Shown piece by piece: positions 16,755-24,440 of a stretch of DNA of 64,000 bases. The position numbers were made by a program, and so were the translations under genes. Where the stretch lies: NCBI GenBank assembly GCA_902482035.1, contig CABSYW010000004.1, positions 10,463 through 74,462 of the forward strand. Direction: 5' to 3'. The notes beneath the pieces were generated by a model. The model had not been told where the DNA came from. It searched no databases and saw only the letters and a list, made by a program, of their open reading frames with translations. Every line of letters begins with the position of its first letter. Position 1 is the first letter of the stretch. The DNA is from an uncultured Collinsella sp. GTDB taxonomy: Bacteria; Actinomycetota; Coriobacteriia; Coriobacteriales; Coriobacteriaceae.

Positions 16755-17513
16755 GTGCTCAAAGCAGTCGTTTTCGATATGGACGAAACGCTTCTTAGCA
16801 TCAACCTCAACGCGTTCATCCTTCGCTATTTTAAGGATGTCTCTTCGATGCTCGCGGATATCGGGCGCCGCAGCCGCGGTGGCACGATGGCACGCCTCGG
16901 CACCATCCTGGTCGACCTCAACGCCAATCGCCGCAGCGGCACGGACAACCGCACCAATCTTGAGTTTTACCAAGAAGAGGTCGAGCGCCGATGCGGGATT
17001 TGCCTCTCGGACCCACTTATCTACGAGGCGTTTACCTACTACGACTGCGAAGTTCTTCCGTACAAGAATGACGAATTCATCAACGCCCATGCCATGCCGG
17101 GCGCACACGCCGCGCTTCAGGCCGTACAGGACGCAGGGCTGCGCTGCGCGCTCTTTACCAACCCCAGCTTTCCGCAGGGGGCCATCGAGTGCCGCATGGG
17201 TTGGGGCGACCTGGCCGACGCCCCCTTTGAGCTCGTCACGCACATGGGAAACGCCACCCGCTGCAAGCCTGATGCCACCTACTATCTAGAGCAGCTTCAG
17301 GTGATGGGGCTCGAACCGCACGAGGTCCTTATGGTGGGCAACGATCCCAAACGCGACTTCCCCAGCCCCGCCTGCGGCATTCAGACTGCCTATGTAGGCC
17401 AGGGCAAGCCCAACCGAGTCACCTGGCGCGGAACCATGGAAGGCTTCGCCCGCGACTTTAACGCCGTAGTAGAAGCATTCTACGAACACCAAGTAGCCGA
17501 CGAACTGTCATAG
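16755..17513 (+). CDS. HAD-superfamily hydrolase
   Basis: 252 residues. Motif I VVFDMDET gives nucleophile Asp8 and acid/base Asp10; motif II lies around LFTNPSF; motifs III/IV are seen as KPDATYY and VGNDPKRDFP. Likely a phosphatase of unknown substrate. GTG 16755 follows AGAAAGG. The open frame extends 57 codons upstream to ATG 16584, but those codons do not look like protein of this family. Confidence 0.82.
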   Translation: MLKAVVFDMDETLLSINLNAFILRYFKDVSSMLADIGRRSRGGTMARLGTILVDLNANRRSGTDNRTNLEFYQEEVERRCGICLSDPLIYEAFTYYDCEVLPYKNDEFINAHAMPGAHAALQAVQDAGLRCALFTNPSFPQGAIECRMGWGDLADAPFELVTHMGNATRCKPDATYYLEQLQVMGLEPHEVLMVGNDPKRDFPSPACGIQTAYVGQGKPNRVTWRGTMEGFARDFNAVVEAFYEHQVADELS

Positions 17514-17568
17514 GACCCCTCACTCGCTCCAAACAAAACAACGCCGCAGGTTGAGCATAAGCCAGCGA

Positions 17569-17666
17569 AAACGCCCCTAAGCGAGCAATGTGCCTTAAAA
17601 GAGAAGGGCATAGGCCTTCTGGCCATGCCCGACGATTGAAAGGCAGATTGCCGCTTAGGGGCGTTT
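17569..17666. repeat. 98-bp composite palindrome
   Basis: Perfect 15-bp outer arms AAACGCCCCTAAGCG (17569-17583) and its complement (17652-17666). The stem continues inward with GCAATgTGCCTT against AAGGCAgATTGC, and a second hairpin (GGGCATaGGCC/GGCCATGCCC) sits in the centre. No flanking T-run. Lies between convergent genes. It may be a mobile palindromic element or a structured RNA. Confidence 0.7.
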
Positions 17667-17677
17667 GCAGCGTCGAC

Positions 17678-17709
17678 TAGTTACGCGGTTTGGTAAAACC
17701 GCGTAACTA
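17678..17709 (-). terminator. Hairpin at the end of the cysteine desulfidase gene
   Basis: Perfect 14-bp arms (17678-17691, 17696-17709) with a 4-base loop. The right arm includes the stop codon of the minus-strand gene. No strong T-run follows, so it may be an RNA 3'-end stabiliser rather than an efficient terminator. Confidence 0.5.
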
Positions 17710-19026
17710 ACATACCTGCGTTTTGCCGATCATGATGTTGAGGATCTCGACGTCGGTATCTTTCATACCCACGCGGCCTACGTAGCCCATGCTAGCGATT
17801 GTCTGCTCAACGGTATCCTGGATCAGGCCCTCGCCGGCGCGGAAGCCGCGACCCTGCATGGCCATATCATGGCCCAGAATCGCCGCATCAACGGCAGCCG
17901 AGATCTTGGCGGCACAGCTGGCCTTGGCGCCATCGCACACGATGCCGCCAACGTTGCCGAGCGTATTCGAGACCGTCGCGCCAATCTGCTCGCGCGTGCC
18001 ACCGCACAGCCAGGTAATCGCGGCGCCGGCACCGCACGCGGCGCAAATAGCACCGCAAAACGCCGAGAGCGCACCAATATAGCTCTTGATATGTACGGCA
18101 ATAAGATCGGACAGCATCACGGCGCGCACCAGGCGCTCGTGGTCGCAGCGCAGGTACTCGGCATACTCCATGACGGGCAATGCGCAGGTAATGCCCTGAT
18201 TGCCCGAGCCGCACACAATGGCGACCGGCAGCGCGCAACCGTTCATGCGGGCGTCGGACCCGGCGGCCGCACGGGCACGGGCACGGCAGGCGACGTCATC
18301 GGCACGAGCGCCCAACAGTGTACGACCCACCTCGGCGCCCCAAGCGTGCGCAAGGCCCTCGGCACTGATCGCGCCATTCAGCTCAATCTGACGCTCAACG
18401 GCAGCGCGGGCGTCCTCAATGTCACCGTCCTCGATAAAGTCGATGATGGTCTCGATCGACATGGGCGTATCGGAGTTATCTGCCGCCCGCTCGGCCACGA
18501 CGCGCTCGGCGCAGGCGGCACACTCCCCCGCCGACTTGCCGCACACCGGAATACCGTCGAGCGTATGGCACGTGACATTGGTGTGATGGTCGGTAATCTC
18601 GACGACCGCGGTATGGCCCCCGGCCGTCGCAGTCACCTTGATGTAGAGGTTGGGCACACCCTCGACAAGCGACACATCGCAGTAGCCGGCGTCGGCGAGG
18701 AGCTCGGCCACGCGAGCGCGGTCTTCATCGTTAACGCTCTCGAGCACCTCGAGCGCGCTCTTAGCGTCGCCGCCCACGGCACCCAGCACGGCCGCCGCTT
18801 CAATACCGTGCATGCCGCCCGAGTTGGGCACGGTCACGCTCTTAACGTTCTTGATGATATTGCCCGAGCAGGCAACATCCATATGATCGGGTTCGCAACC
18901 GAGCGTCTGACTCGCCAGCGCCGCTGCATAGGCAACGGCAATGGGCTCGGTACAGCCGAGCGCGCAGACAAGTTCGCGGTTCAAAACATCGCAAAACGCG
19001 GCATCACGGATGGAATCGGTAGGCAT
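17707..19026 (-). CDS. L-cysteine desulfidase family protein (CyuA/YhaM)
   Basis: 439 residues of the UPF0597/serine dehydratase-alpha-like family. Conserved motifs: ALGCTEP with Cys25, SGNIIKNVKS, CGSGNQG and CDGAKASC, which together supply cysteines for a [4Fe-4S] cluster. The enzyme degrades L-cysteine to pyruvate, ammonia and sulfide in anaerobes. ATG 19026 follows AGGAGA. It stands alone between convergent and divergent neighbours. Confidence 0.88.
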   Translation of the reverse strand: MPTDSIRDAAFCDVLNRELVCALGCTEPIAVAYAAALASQTLGCEPDHMDVACSGNIIKNVKSVTVPNSGGMHGIEAAAVLGAVGGDAKSALEVLESVNDEDRARVAELLADAGYCDVSLVEGVPNLYIKVTATAGGHTAVVEITDHHTNVTCHTLDGIPVCGKSAGECAACAERVVAERAADNSDTPMSIETIIDFIEDGDIEDARAAVERQIELNGAISAEGLAHAWGAEVGRTLLGARADDVACRARARAAAGSDARMNGCALPVAIVCGSGNQGITCALPVMEYAEYLRCDHERLVRAVMLSDLIAVHIKSYIGALSAFCGAICAACGAGAAITWLCGGTREQIGATVSNTLGNVGGIVCDGAKASCAAKISAAVDAAILGHDMAMQGRGFRAGEGLIQDTVEQTIASMGYVGRVGMKDTDVEILNIMIGKTQVC

Positions 19027-19199
19027 AGGTATCTCCTGCTTGCATAACGGGCTGGGCTCTCAAAATAGTTAGCTCCTTTATTTGATAACAATGCATCAAA
19101 AACCGCAACCATGGTTCCGGCAGACGGCGCTCAAGCGCAAACTGACGACATTCATTCACGAGAAGCCAGTCTTGTTGCCTGCTAAAGCGTTTGACCAAA

Positions 19200-19215
19200 A
19201 AACGCTCGAGCGTTT
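19200..19215. promoter_or_regulatory. Perfect 16-bp palindrome upstream of rpiB
   Basis: AAACGCTCGAGCGTTT, directly preceded by TTGACC (19191-19196), a possible -35. No matching -10 at 16-18 bases. Possible operator between divergent genes. Confidence 0.35.
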
Positions 19216-19297
19216 ACGCAAAAGTCGCGCTATCATGCAGTCGAACGCGGTAAACACCTTTAGCATTTGCGCCGCACAGACCAGAGAGGAACCATCC

Positions 19298-19765
19298 ATG
19301 AAGATCGGTATCGGTAACGACCACGCCGCCGTCGAGCTCAAGAACATCATCTCCGAGCACCTGAAGGAGCGCGGCTGCGAGGTCGTGAACTTTGGCACCG
19401 ACACCTCCGAGAGCTTTGACTACCCCATCGCCGGCTACAAGGTGGGTAAGGCCGTTGCCAACGGCGACGTCGATCTGGGCATCCTGATCTGCGGCACCGG
19501 CGTCGGGATTAGCCTGGCTGCCAACAAGGTCGAGGGCGTACGCGCCGTCGTGTGCTCCGAGCCCTTCAGCGCCAAGCTCTCCCGTATGCACAACAACACC
19601 AACGTGCTCGCCTTTGGCGCCCGCGTCGTGGGCTCCGAGCTCGCTAAGATGATTGTCGACGAGTGGCTCGACGCCGAGTTTGAGGGCGGTCGTCACGAGC
19701 GTCGCGTTAACCTCCTCAACGAGATCGACCACACGCGCGGCCTCAAGGTCGTCGACGAGGCCTAA
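19298..19765 (+). CDS. rpiB: Ribose-5-phosphate isomerase B
   Basis: 155 residues of the RpiB/LacAB family: N-terminal IGNDHAAVELK, catalytic Cys65 in LICGTGVGIS, and RMHNNTNVLAFGARVVG. Interconverts ribose 5-phosphate and ribulose 5-phosphate in the pentose phosphate pathway. The start at ATG 19298 follows AGAGAGGA; the frame extends upstream without support. Ends at a strong terminator. Confidence 0.94.
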   Translation: MKIGIGNDHAAVELKNIISEHLKERGCEVVNFGTDTSESFDYPIAGYKVGKAVANGDVDLGILICGTGVGISLAANKVEGVRAVVCSEPFSAKLSRMHNNTNVLAFGARVVGSELAKMIVDEWLDAEFEGGRHERRVNLLNEIDHTRGLKVVDEA

Positions 19766-19792
19766 ACTACTCAGTGCCACAAGCTAACAGCA

Positions 19793-19827
19793 GGGGCCCG
19801 CTCGGAACTCATATCCGAGCGGGCCCC
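19793..19827 (+). terminator. Terminator of rpiB
   Basis: Perfect 13-bp GC-rich arms 19793-19805 and 19815-19827, followed by TTC. T-run is short. Confidence 0.7.
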
Positions 19828-19845
19828 TTCATAGGTTTTGGTATA

Positions 19846-19876
19846 AAAGAGCGCCGCGGATGGAGTTCCGCGGCGC
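19846..19876 (-). terminator. Terminator of ndk
   Basis: Arms GCGCCGCGGA (19851-19860) and its complement (19867-19876), followed on the minus strand by TCTTTTAT. Confidence 0.75.
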
Positions 19877-19916
19877 CCAAGCCACACGCTAACAGCTTTA
19901 AGGAGTCAAAGCTGGT

Positions 19917-20321
19917 TTAGCCAAAGAAGCGCTTAATCTCAATCTCGGCGTTCTCCAAGCAGTCGGAGCCGTGGATCACGTTGGCGTTGACATCGACAGC
20001 GAAATCGCCGCGAATGGTGCCGGGAGCAGCGTCAAGCGGATTAGTAGCGCCCATGAGGGTGCGCATCTTAGCAACAGCGGAGAGACCGGAAACGACCATC
20101 TTGACGACCGGACCGCTCGTCATAAAGTCACAGAGACCGCCAAAGAAGGGCTTGTCGGCCAGATGGGCGTAGTGCTCCTCGACGGTAGCGCGCTCGAGCG
20201 TGGTCATCTCCATGCGCTCGATGACAAGGCCGCTGCGCTCAATGCGAGCAACAATCTCGCCGATCTTGCGGTCGCGCACGGCGTCGGGCTTAATCATGAT
20301 GAAGGTCTTCTCGATAGCCAT
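19917..20321 (-). CDS. ndk: Nucleoside diphosphate kinase
   Basis: 134 residues. Lys11 in MIKPDAV and catalytic His117 in NVIHGSD are present, with GATNPLDAAPGTIRGDF between them. Balances NTP and dNTP pools by phosphate transfer. ATG 20321 follows AAAGG at 7 bases. The usual Arg before the catalytic region is replaced (VDVNANVIHG); this is the only unusual feature. Confidence 0.95.
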   Translation of the reverse strand: MAIEKTFIMIKPDAVRDRKIGEIVARIERSGLVIERMEMTTLERATVEEHYAHLADKPFFGGLCDFMTSGPVVKMVVSGLSAVAKMRTLMGATNPLDAAPGTIRGDFAVDVNANVIHGSDCLENAEIEIKRFFG

Positions 20322-20397
20322 AAGGTAGCCTTTCAAGTAGGTTCGCGCGTGCCCAAGTCCCATTCCGGCACCCGCCTGGACTGCATCGTAACAGAGT

Positions 20398-20455
20398 TTT
20401 AGCTGCAGTTAAACAAAAAGCTGTTTATTGAAACGTTGCAATTTATTGAAGCGTT
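20398..20455 (-). promoter_or_regulatory. ndk upstream repeats
   Basis: Near-palindrome TTTAGCTGCAGTTAAA (20398-20413) lies between a possible -35 (TTGTTT) and -10 (TACGAT) of ndk on the minus strand. Just upstream are two direct repeats TTTATTGAARCGTT (20424-20437, 20442-20455), 18 bp apart. Confidence 0.35.
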
Positions 20456-20621
20456 CCATATGTGTCACTTCTGTTTCGAAGCCCGATTAGAGTACCATCC
20501 GACCGCCCATCAACCGCAGCGAACAGAGCAGGCGGTCGGTTGCCGCCCGCGAACGTACCCCCTTCACAACCTGCCCAAAGGTCCTACAGAAGTTCTCGAC
20601 AAGCCCCTCCCCCATAGCAAC

Positions 20622-20655
20622 AAAATACGGGCGTCCGCATCAGCAGATACCCGTA
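20622..20655 (-). terminator. Terminator of argH
   Basis: Stem TACGGG/CCCGTA (20626-20631, 20650-20655) with an inner 5-bp stem, followed by TTTTG on the minus strand. Confidence 0.55.
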
Positions 20656-20706
20656 AAAGCAAAAACGATTTATCGATAAATGGCCAAAGCCGCTTCAGTC
20701 AAATCC

Positions 20707-22137
20707 CTACTTTGCCCCGTGGCCCATCTCGACGACCTTGGTCAGCGATCCAAACACGCCTTCGTCGGCCACGAGCTGTGCCACGGCACGCTGCAGCTGC
20801 ACGGCAACGGCGGCAGGGGCGGTACCGCCCTCGGTCGTGCGTGCAGCGACAATCGACGGGATGTCGAGCGCCTCGGTAATGTCGTGCTCAAAGAGCGAGC
20901 TTGCCTCCTGGAACACCTCAAACGGCAGGTCCTCAAGATTGCAGCCGCGCTTCTCACACATCAGGACCAGATGGCCCACCACGGCATGTGCCTCGCGGAA
21001 CGGCAGACCACGCTTAGCCAGGTAATCGGCAACATCGGTGGCAGCAAGGTGCCCCACGCCGCACTCGCGCGCCATGGCATCCTCGTTGACGGTCCAAGTC
21101 GAAATCATACCGGCCATAACCGACAGGCACTGCATGAGCGTATGGGCGGTATCGAGCGCGCCCTCCTTGTCCTCCTGCAAGTCCTTGTTATAAGCAAGCG
21201 GCAGGCCCTTCATGGTCACGAGCAGCTGCACCAGGTTGCCATACACACGGCCGCTCTTGCCGCGGATAAGCTCGGCAAAGTCAGGATTCTTCTTCTGCGG
21301 CATGATGGACGAGCCGGTGGAGTACGAGTCGGAAAGCGTGATAAAGCCAAATTCGGAGCTCGACCACAGCACGATCTCCTCGGAAAGACGCGACAGATGC
21401 ATGGCCATGACGGAGCCGGCGTAATGCAGATCGAGCAGGAAATCACGGTCGGAAACCGCATCGAGCGAGTTGGGAATCACGCCCGCAAAGCCAAGTTCAG
21501 CAGCCGTCATCTGGCGATCGAGCGGATAGCTCGTACCGGCAAGCGCGGCAGCACCCAGCGGGCAGTTGTCGGCGGCATCAAAGGCGGCCTTCAGGCGCGT
21601 AAAGTCGCGCGCGAACATCCAGGAATACGCCAGCAGATGATGCGACAGCAGCACGGGCTGAGCGTGCTGCATGTGCGTGTAGCCCGGCAAAATCACCTTG
21701 TCGTACTTCTTAGCCGCATCCACCAGCACATGCCGCAGCTCTAGATTGGCCTCCATGAGCTCCTTGGCCAGCGCCTTGACGCCCAGGCGCGTGTCGGTCG
21801 CCACCTGGTCGTTGCGCGAACGTCCGGTATGCAAGCGCTTACCGGCCTCGCCGATGCGACGCGTCAGCTCGCTCTCGATGGACATATGAATGTCCTCGTC
21901 GTTGATGTCGAAGGTGAAGCTGCCGGCATCGATATCCTGTTCGATTCCGGTCAGGCCCTCGGCAATCGCCTGCTCGTCCTCGGCACTGATGATGCCTTGG
22001 GTCGCCAGCATTTTGGCATGCGCCTTAGAGCCGGCGATATCCTGTTTATAGAGATGTTTGTCGACCGGCAGCGACGCGCCAAACTCCTGTGTGACCTCGG
22101 CCACGCCTGCCTCAAAACGACCACCCCAAAGAGCCAT
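20707..22137 (-). CDS. argH: Argininosuccinate lyase
   Basis: 476 residues; splits argininosuccinate into arginine and fumarate, the last step of arginine synthesis. The fumarase/aspartase signature GSSIMPQKKNPD lies around residue 275. N-terminal MALWGGRF is typical. ATG 22137 follows AAAGGGGA. It lies downstream of argG on the same strand but separated by 522 bases containing a hairpin and a small ORF, so a separate promoter is possible. Confidence 0.96.
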   Translation of the reverse strand: MALWGGRFEAGVAEVTQEFGASLPVDKHLYKQDIAGSKAHAKMLATQGIISAEDEQAIAEGLTGIEQDIDAGSFTFDINDEDIHMSIESELTRRIGEAGKRLHTGRSRNDQVATDTRLGVKALAKELMEANLELRHVLVDAAKKYDKVILPGYTHMQHAQPVLLSHHLLAYSWMFARDFTRLKAAFDAADNCPLGAAALAGTSYPLDRQMTAAELGFAGVIPNSLDAVSDRDFLLDLHYAGSVMAMHLSRLSEEIVLWSSSEFGFITLSDSYSTGSSIMPQKKNPDFAELIRGKSGRVYGNLVQLLVTMKGLPLAYNKDLQEDKEGALDTAHTLMQCLSVMAGMISTWTVNEDAMARECGVGHLAATDVADYLAKRGLPFREAHAVVGHLVLMCEKRGCNLEDLPFEVFQEASSLFEHDITEALDIPSIVAARTTEGGTAPAAVAVQLQRAVAQLVADEGVFGSLTKVVEMGHGAK

Positions 22138-22255
22138 GGAACCGTCCCCTTTCTCCAAATACCAAAACAAGCGCCCAAAGCAATACGCCATATCGCTAAA
22201 GCGATTTTTCAACCGCTAGTTTTACACATTCCCCACCGTGTGCGGAGCCATGTAG

Positions 22256-22426
22256 CTAATTTGCAAAGAAGTGACGCGCCATGCACTTGGCGCCCAACGT
22301 CTCCCTCCGGATGTTGCCCTGCGAACCATCGATCCAGGCCTTCAGGCTCATAGGGACGTCCTCGACCCCTGCGGCATCGAACTCGGGCGCGAGGGCAAGT
22401 AAAGCATGCGCGATAGCATTGAACAT
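22256..22426 (-). CDS. Small ORF between argG and argH
   Basis: 56 codons, starting MFNAIAHALLALAPEF and ending ARHFFAN. ATG 22426 lies 8 bases after GAGGAG, a strong ribosome-binding site, and a TATATAT box lies just upstream. Codon use is ordinary for this genome. No family is recognised and there is no membrane segment. It could encode a small protein made with argGH, or be a chance ORF. Confidence 0.4.
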   Translation of the reverse strand: MFNAIAHALLALAPEFDAAGVEDVPMSLKAWIDGSQGNIRRETLGAKCMARHFFAN

Positions 22427-22476
22427 AGTGGATACTCCTCATATATATAGGCGCAGAGCCGCCAAATTGATAGAAG

Positions 22477-22506
22477 GAGCCCCGCCGGACAACCCCGGCG
22501 GGGCTC
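22477..22506. terminator. Strong hairpin downstream of argG
   Basis: Perfect 12-bp arms GAGCCCCGCCGG (22477-22488) and its complement (22495-22506). Only weakly T-rich sequence follows on the minus strand, so it may attenuate rather than stop transcription into the small ORF and argH. Confidence 0.5.
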
Positions 22507-22659
22507 GGACTCAGCCGCAGACGCGGCATCATATATGCGGGCGGAACGTAGGGGCCACCGATGTTAAGAAGTGTCAGCAAGCATAACGAAAGGTAGGGAC
22601 CCCGTGCGCCCGTTATGTATCACGCGGATGGGCCGCGCGGATACCAAGGGAAGGAGGCG

Positions 22660-23886
22660 CTAGGCCTGGGCGGCAGCAGAGCTGGGGCCCTGGACCTTTG
22701 CCCACGTCTTGAGCGACAGCGTATCGATCTCGATAAAGCCGGCGCTGGCTTTCTCGTCAAACGTGGTGTCGCGATCGTAGGTAGCCAGACCGTAGTCGTA
22801 GAGGCTGAAGGGACTCTTGCGGCCGACGACATGGCAGTTACCCTTAAAGAACTTCAGGCGGACGGTGCCGGTCACGAACTTCTGGGTATCGGCCATAAAG
22901 GCATCGAGCGCGTTTTTGAGCGGGCTGTACCACTGGCCGTTGTACACGGCGGTGGCCCAATCCTGCTCGAGCTTGATCTTGGTCTTGAGCAGGTCGCCCT
23001 CGACGCAGATGTCCTCGAGCGCCTTGTGGGCGGTGATGAGCGTCAGGGCGCCGGGAACCTCGTAGCACTCGCGGCTCTTAAGGCCCACCAGGCGATCCTC
23101 GACCAGATCGAGACGGCCAAAGCCATTGTCGCCGGAGATCTTGTTGAGGGCGATGACGATCTCGGAGAGTTTCATCTTCTTGCCGTCGACGGCGACGGGC
23201 TTGCCGGCTTCAAACTCAATCTCGGTGTAGGTCGGGGTGTCCGGCGTGTCCTCGGGGTTCTTGGTCATAACCCAAGCGTCGTCGAGCGGCTCGTTCCAGG
23301 GATCCTCCAGGTGGCCGCACTCAATGGCACGACCCCACAGGTTGTCGTCGATAGAGTAGGGGTTGTCGTTGGCACCCTCGGGAACCGGCACGTTGTGGGC
23401 GTGGGCATAGGCCACCTCGTCGGGACGGCACTTCAGGTCCCACTCGCGAACCGGGGCGATAACCTTGAGCTCGGGGTCGAGAGCCTTGACGGCGGCCTCA
23501 AAACGGACCTGGTCGTTACCCTTGCCGGTGCAGCCGTGGGCGACGTAGGTCGCGCCAAACTCGTGAGCGACCTCGACGAGCTTCTTGGCGAGCAGCGGGC
23601 GAGAAAGAGCCGAGAGCAGCGGATACTTGTTCTCGTACATGGAGTTTGCGGCGATGGCCTTAGTCAGGAACTCATCAGAGAACTCGTCGCGCAGGTCGAG
23701 CACCTGGCAATCGAGAACGCCCAGGTCGAGTGCCTTCTGCTTCTTGGCATCCAGTCCGGTCTCTTCCTGGCCCACGTTGCCGCAGACACAAACGACATCG
23801 AGATTCTTCTCGTCCTGGAGCCACTTGACACATACGGATGTATCAAGACCACCGGAATATGCGAGAACGACTTTTTCCTTGCTCAT
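22660..23886 (-). CDS. argG: Argininosuccinate synthase
   Basis: 408 residues; condenses citrulline and aspartate using ATP. P-loop-like AYSGGLDTS at 9-17, then ATYVAHGCTGKGNDQVRFE and the substrate loop SIDDNLWGRAIECG. ATG 23886 follows AAAGGAA. It is preceded by a ~320-base leader holding an arginine-rich small ORF and large inverted repeats, which suggests attenuation by arginine supply. Confidence 0.97.
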   Translation of the reverse strand: MSKEKVVLAYSGGLDTSVCVKWLQDEKNLDVVCVCGNVGQEETGLDAKKQKALDLGVLDCQVLDLRDEFSDEFLTKAIAANSMYENKYPLLSALSRPLLAKKLVEVAHEFGATYVAHGCTGKGNDQVRFEAAVKALDPELKVIAPVREWDLKCRPDEVAYAHAHNVPVPEGANDNPYSIDDNLWGRAIECGHLEDPWNEPLDDAWVMTKNPEDTPDTPTYTEIEFEAGKPVAVDGKKMKLSEIVIALNKISGDNGFGRLDLVEDRLVGLKSRECYEVPGALTLITAHKALEDICVEGDLLKTKIKLEQDWATAVYNGQWYSPLKNALDAFMADTQKFVTGTVRLKFFKGNCHVVGRKSPFSLYDYGLATYDRDTTFDEKASAGFIEIDTLSLKTWAKVQGPSSAAAQA

Positions 23887-23936
23887 GGCTGTTTCCTTTC
23901 GCCCTTGGTAGCTAGTTAGAACATCGGTCAGTTGCA

Positions 23937-24052
23937 AGTCATTTCGAGGTCAAAAACCGTGCAATATCAGGTTAAATAGCAAAAAGCAGCACATACATGC
24001 CCTAGAAACATGCAGCAATTTCGTGCTAAAACCCAACGACCTCAAAATGACT
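23937..24052. repeat. 15-bp inverted repeat enclosing a terminator-like hairpin in the argG leader
   Basis: Arms 23937-23951 and 24038-24052 match over 15 bp with one mismatch. Inside, on the minus strand, AGCAC and GTGCT form the base of a hairpin with an inner GCATG/CATGT stem, followed by GCTTTTTGC. This could be part of an attenuator, or a mobile palindromic repeat that landed in the leader. Confidence 0.55.
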
Positions 24053-24091
24053 CTGTTGAGGCATTGCGCCCCATGCGGACAGAGACGATTG

Positions 24092-24166
24092 TTATCGTCG
24101 TCGGGAAATTGCGCGCTGGCGTCGGATGGCATTGTCTGCAGTGGTGATGATCTTTACGAACTGCAT
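24092..24166 (-). CDS. Putative arginine leader peptide of argG
   Basis: 24-codon ORF, ATG 24166 six bases after AAAGGAG. The peptide ends RRQRAISRRR, with six Arg codons among the last ten and three CGA codons immediately before TAA. Downstream on the same strand are alternative RNA pairings, a T-run hairpin and then argG. High density of codons for the end product is the hallmark of attenuation leaders (as for trp, his, leu). Function is inferred only from sequence. Confidence 0.6.
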   Translation of the reverse strand: MQFVKIITTADNAIRRQRAISRRR

Positions 24167-24205
24167 CTGCCTCTCCTTTCACCTATCGCCGGGCGCAATT
24201 CTAAT

Positions 24206-24233
24206 ATCGTAAACGGTACCTTTTCCTCGGTAA
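24206..24233 (-). promoter_or_regulatory. Putative promoter of the argG leader
   Basis: On the minus strand, -35 TTACCG (24228-24233) and -10 TACGAT (24206-24211) with a 16-base spacer. Predicted start near 24199, so the RNA would open with ATTGCGCCC, the segment that can pair with two downstream sites. Confidence 0.4.
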
Positions 24234-24440
24234 GCGGTTGTTTTTCCGTCTCCGTTTTCGATGGTCGCTATATTACGCTAAAGTGCCCGCAGCACAAGCG
24301 ACAAATTCAAATTTCTGAAAAGTTTTTTCAGTACTTTGTGAAGCGTGGTGCAAATACGCTCCGTTCCTGCGAAAATACGCTCGACTACGAGTTGATGGTT
24401 ATAACGTCTGAAACAATCTCGAAACGAAAGGGTCGCTTTT

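Noticed and set aside
22209..22580. A 123-codon minus-strand ORF between argG and argH
   Set aside because: No ribosome-binding site and odd composition; the 56-codon ORF in another frame has a strong site.
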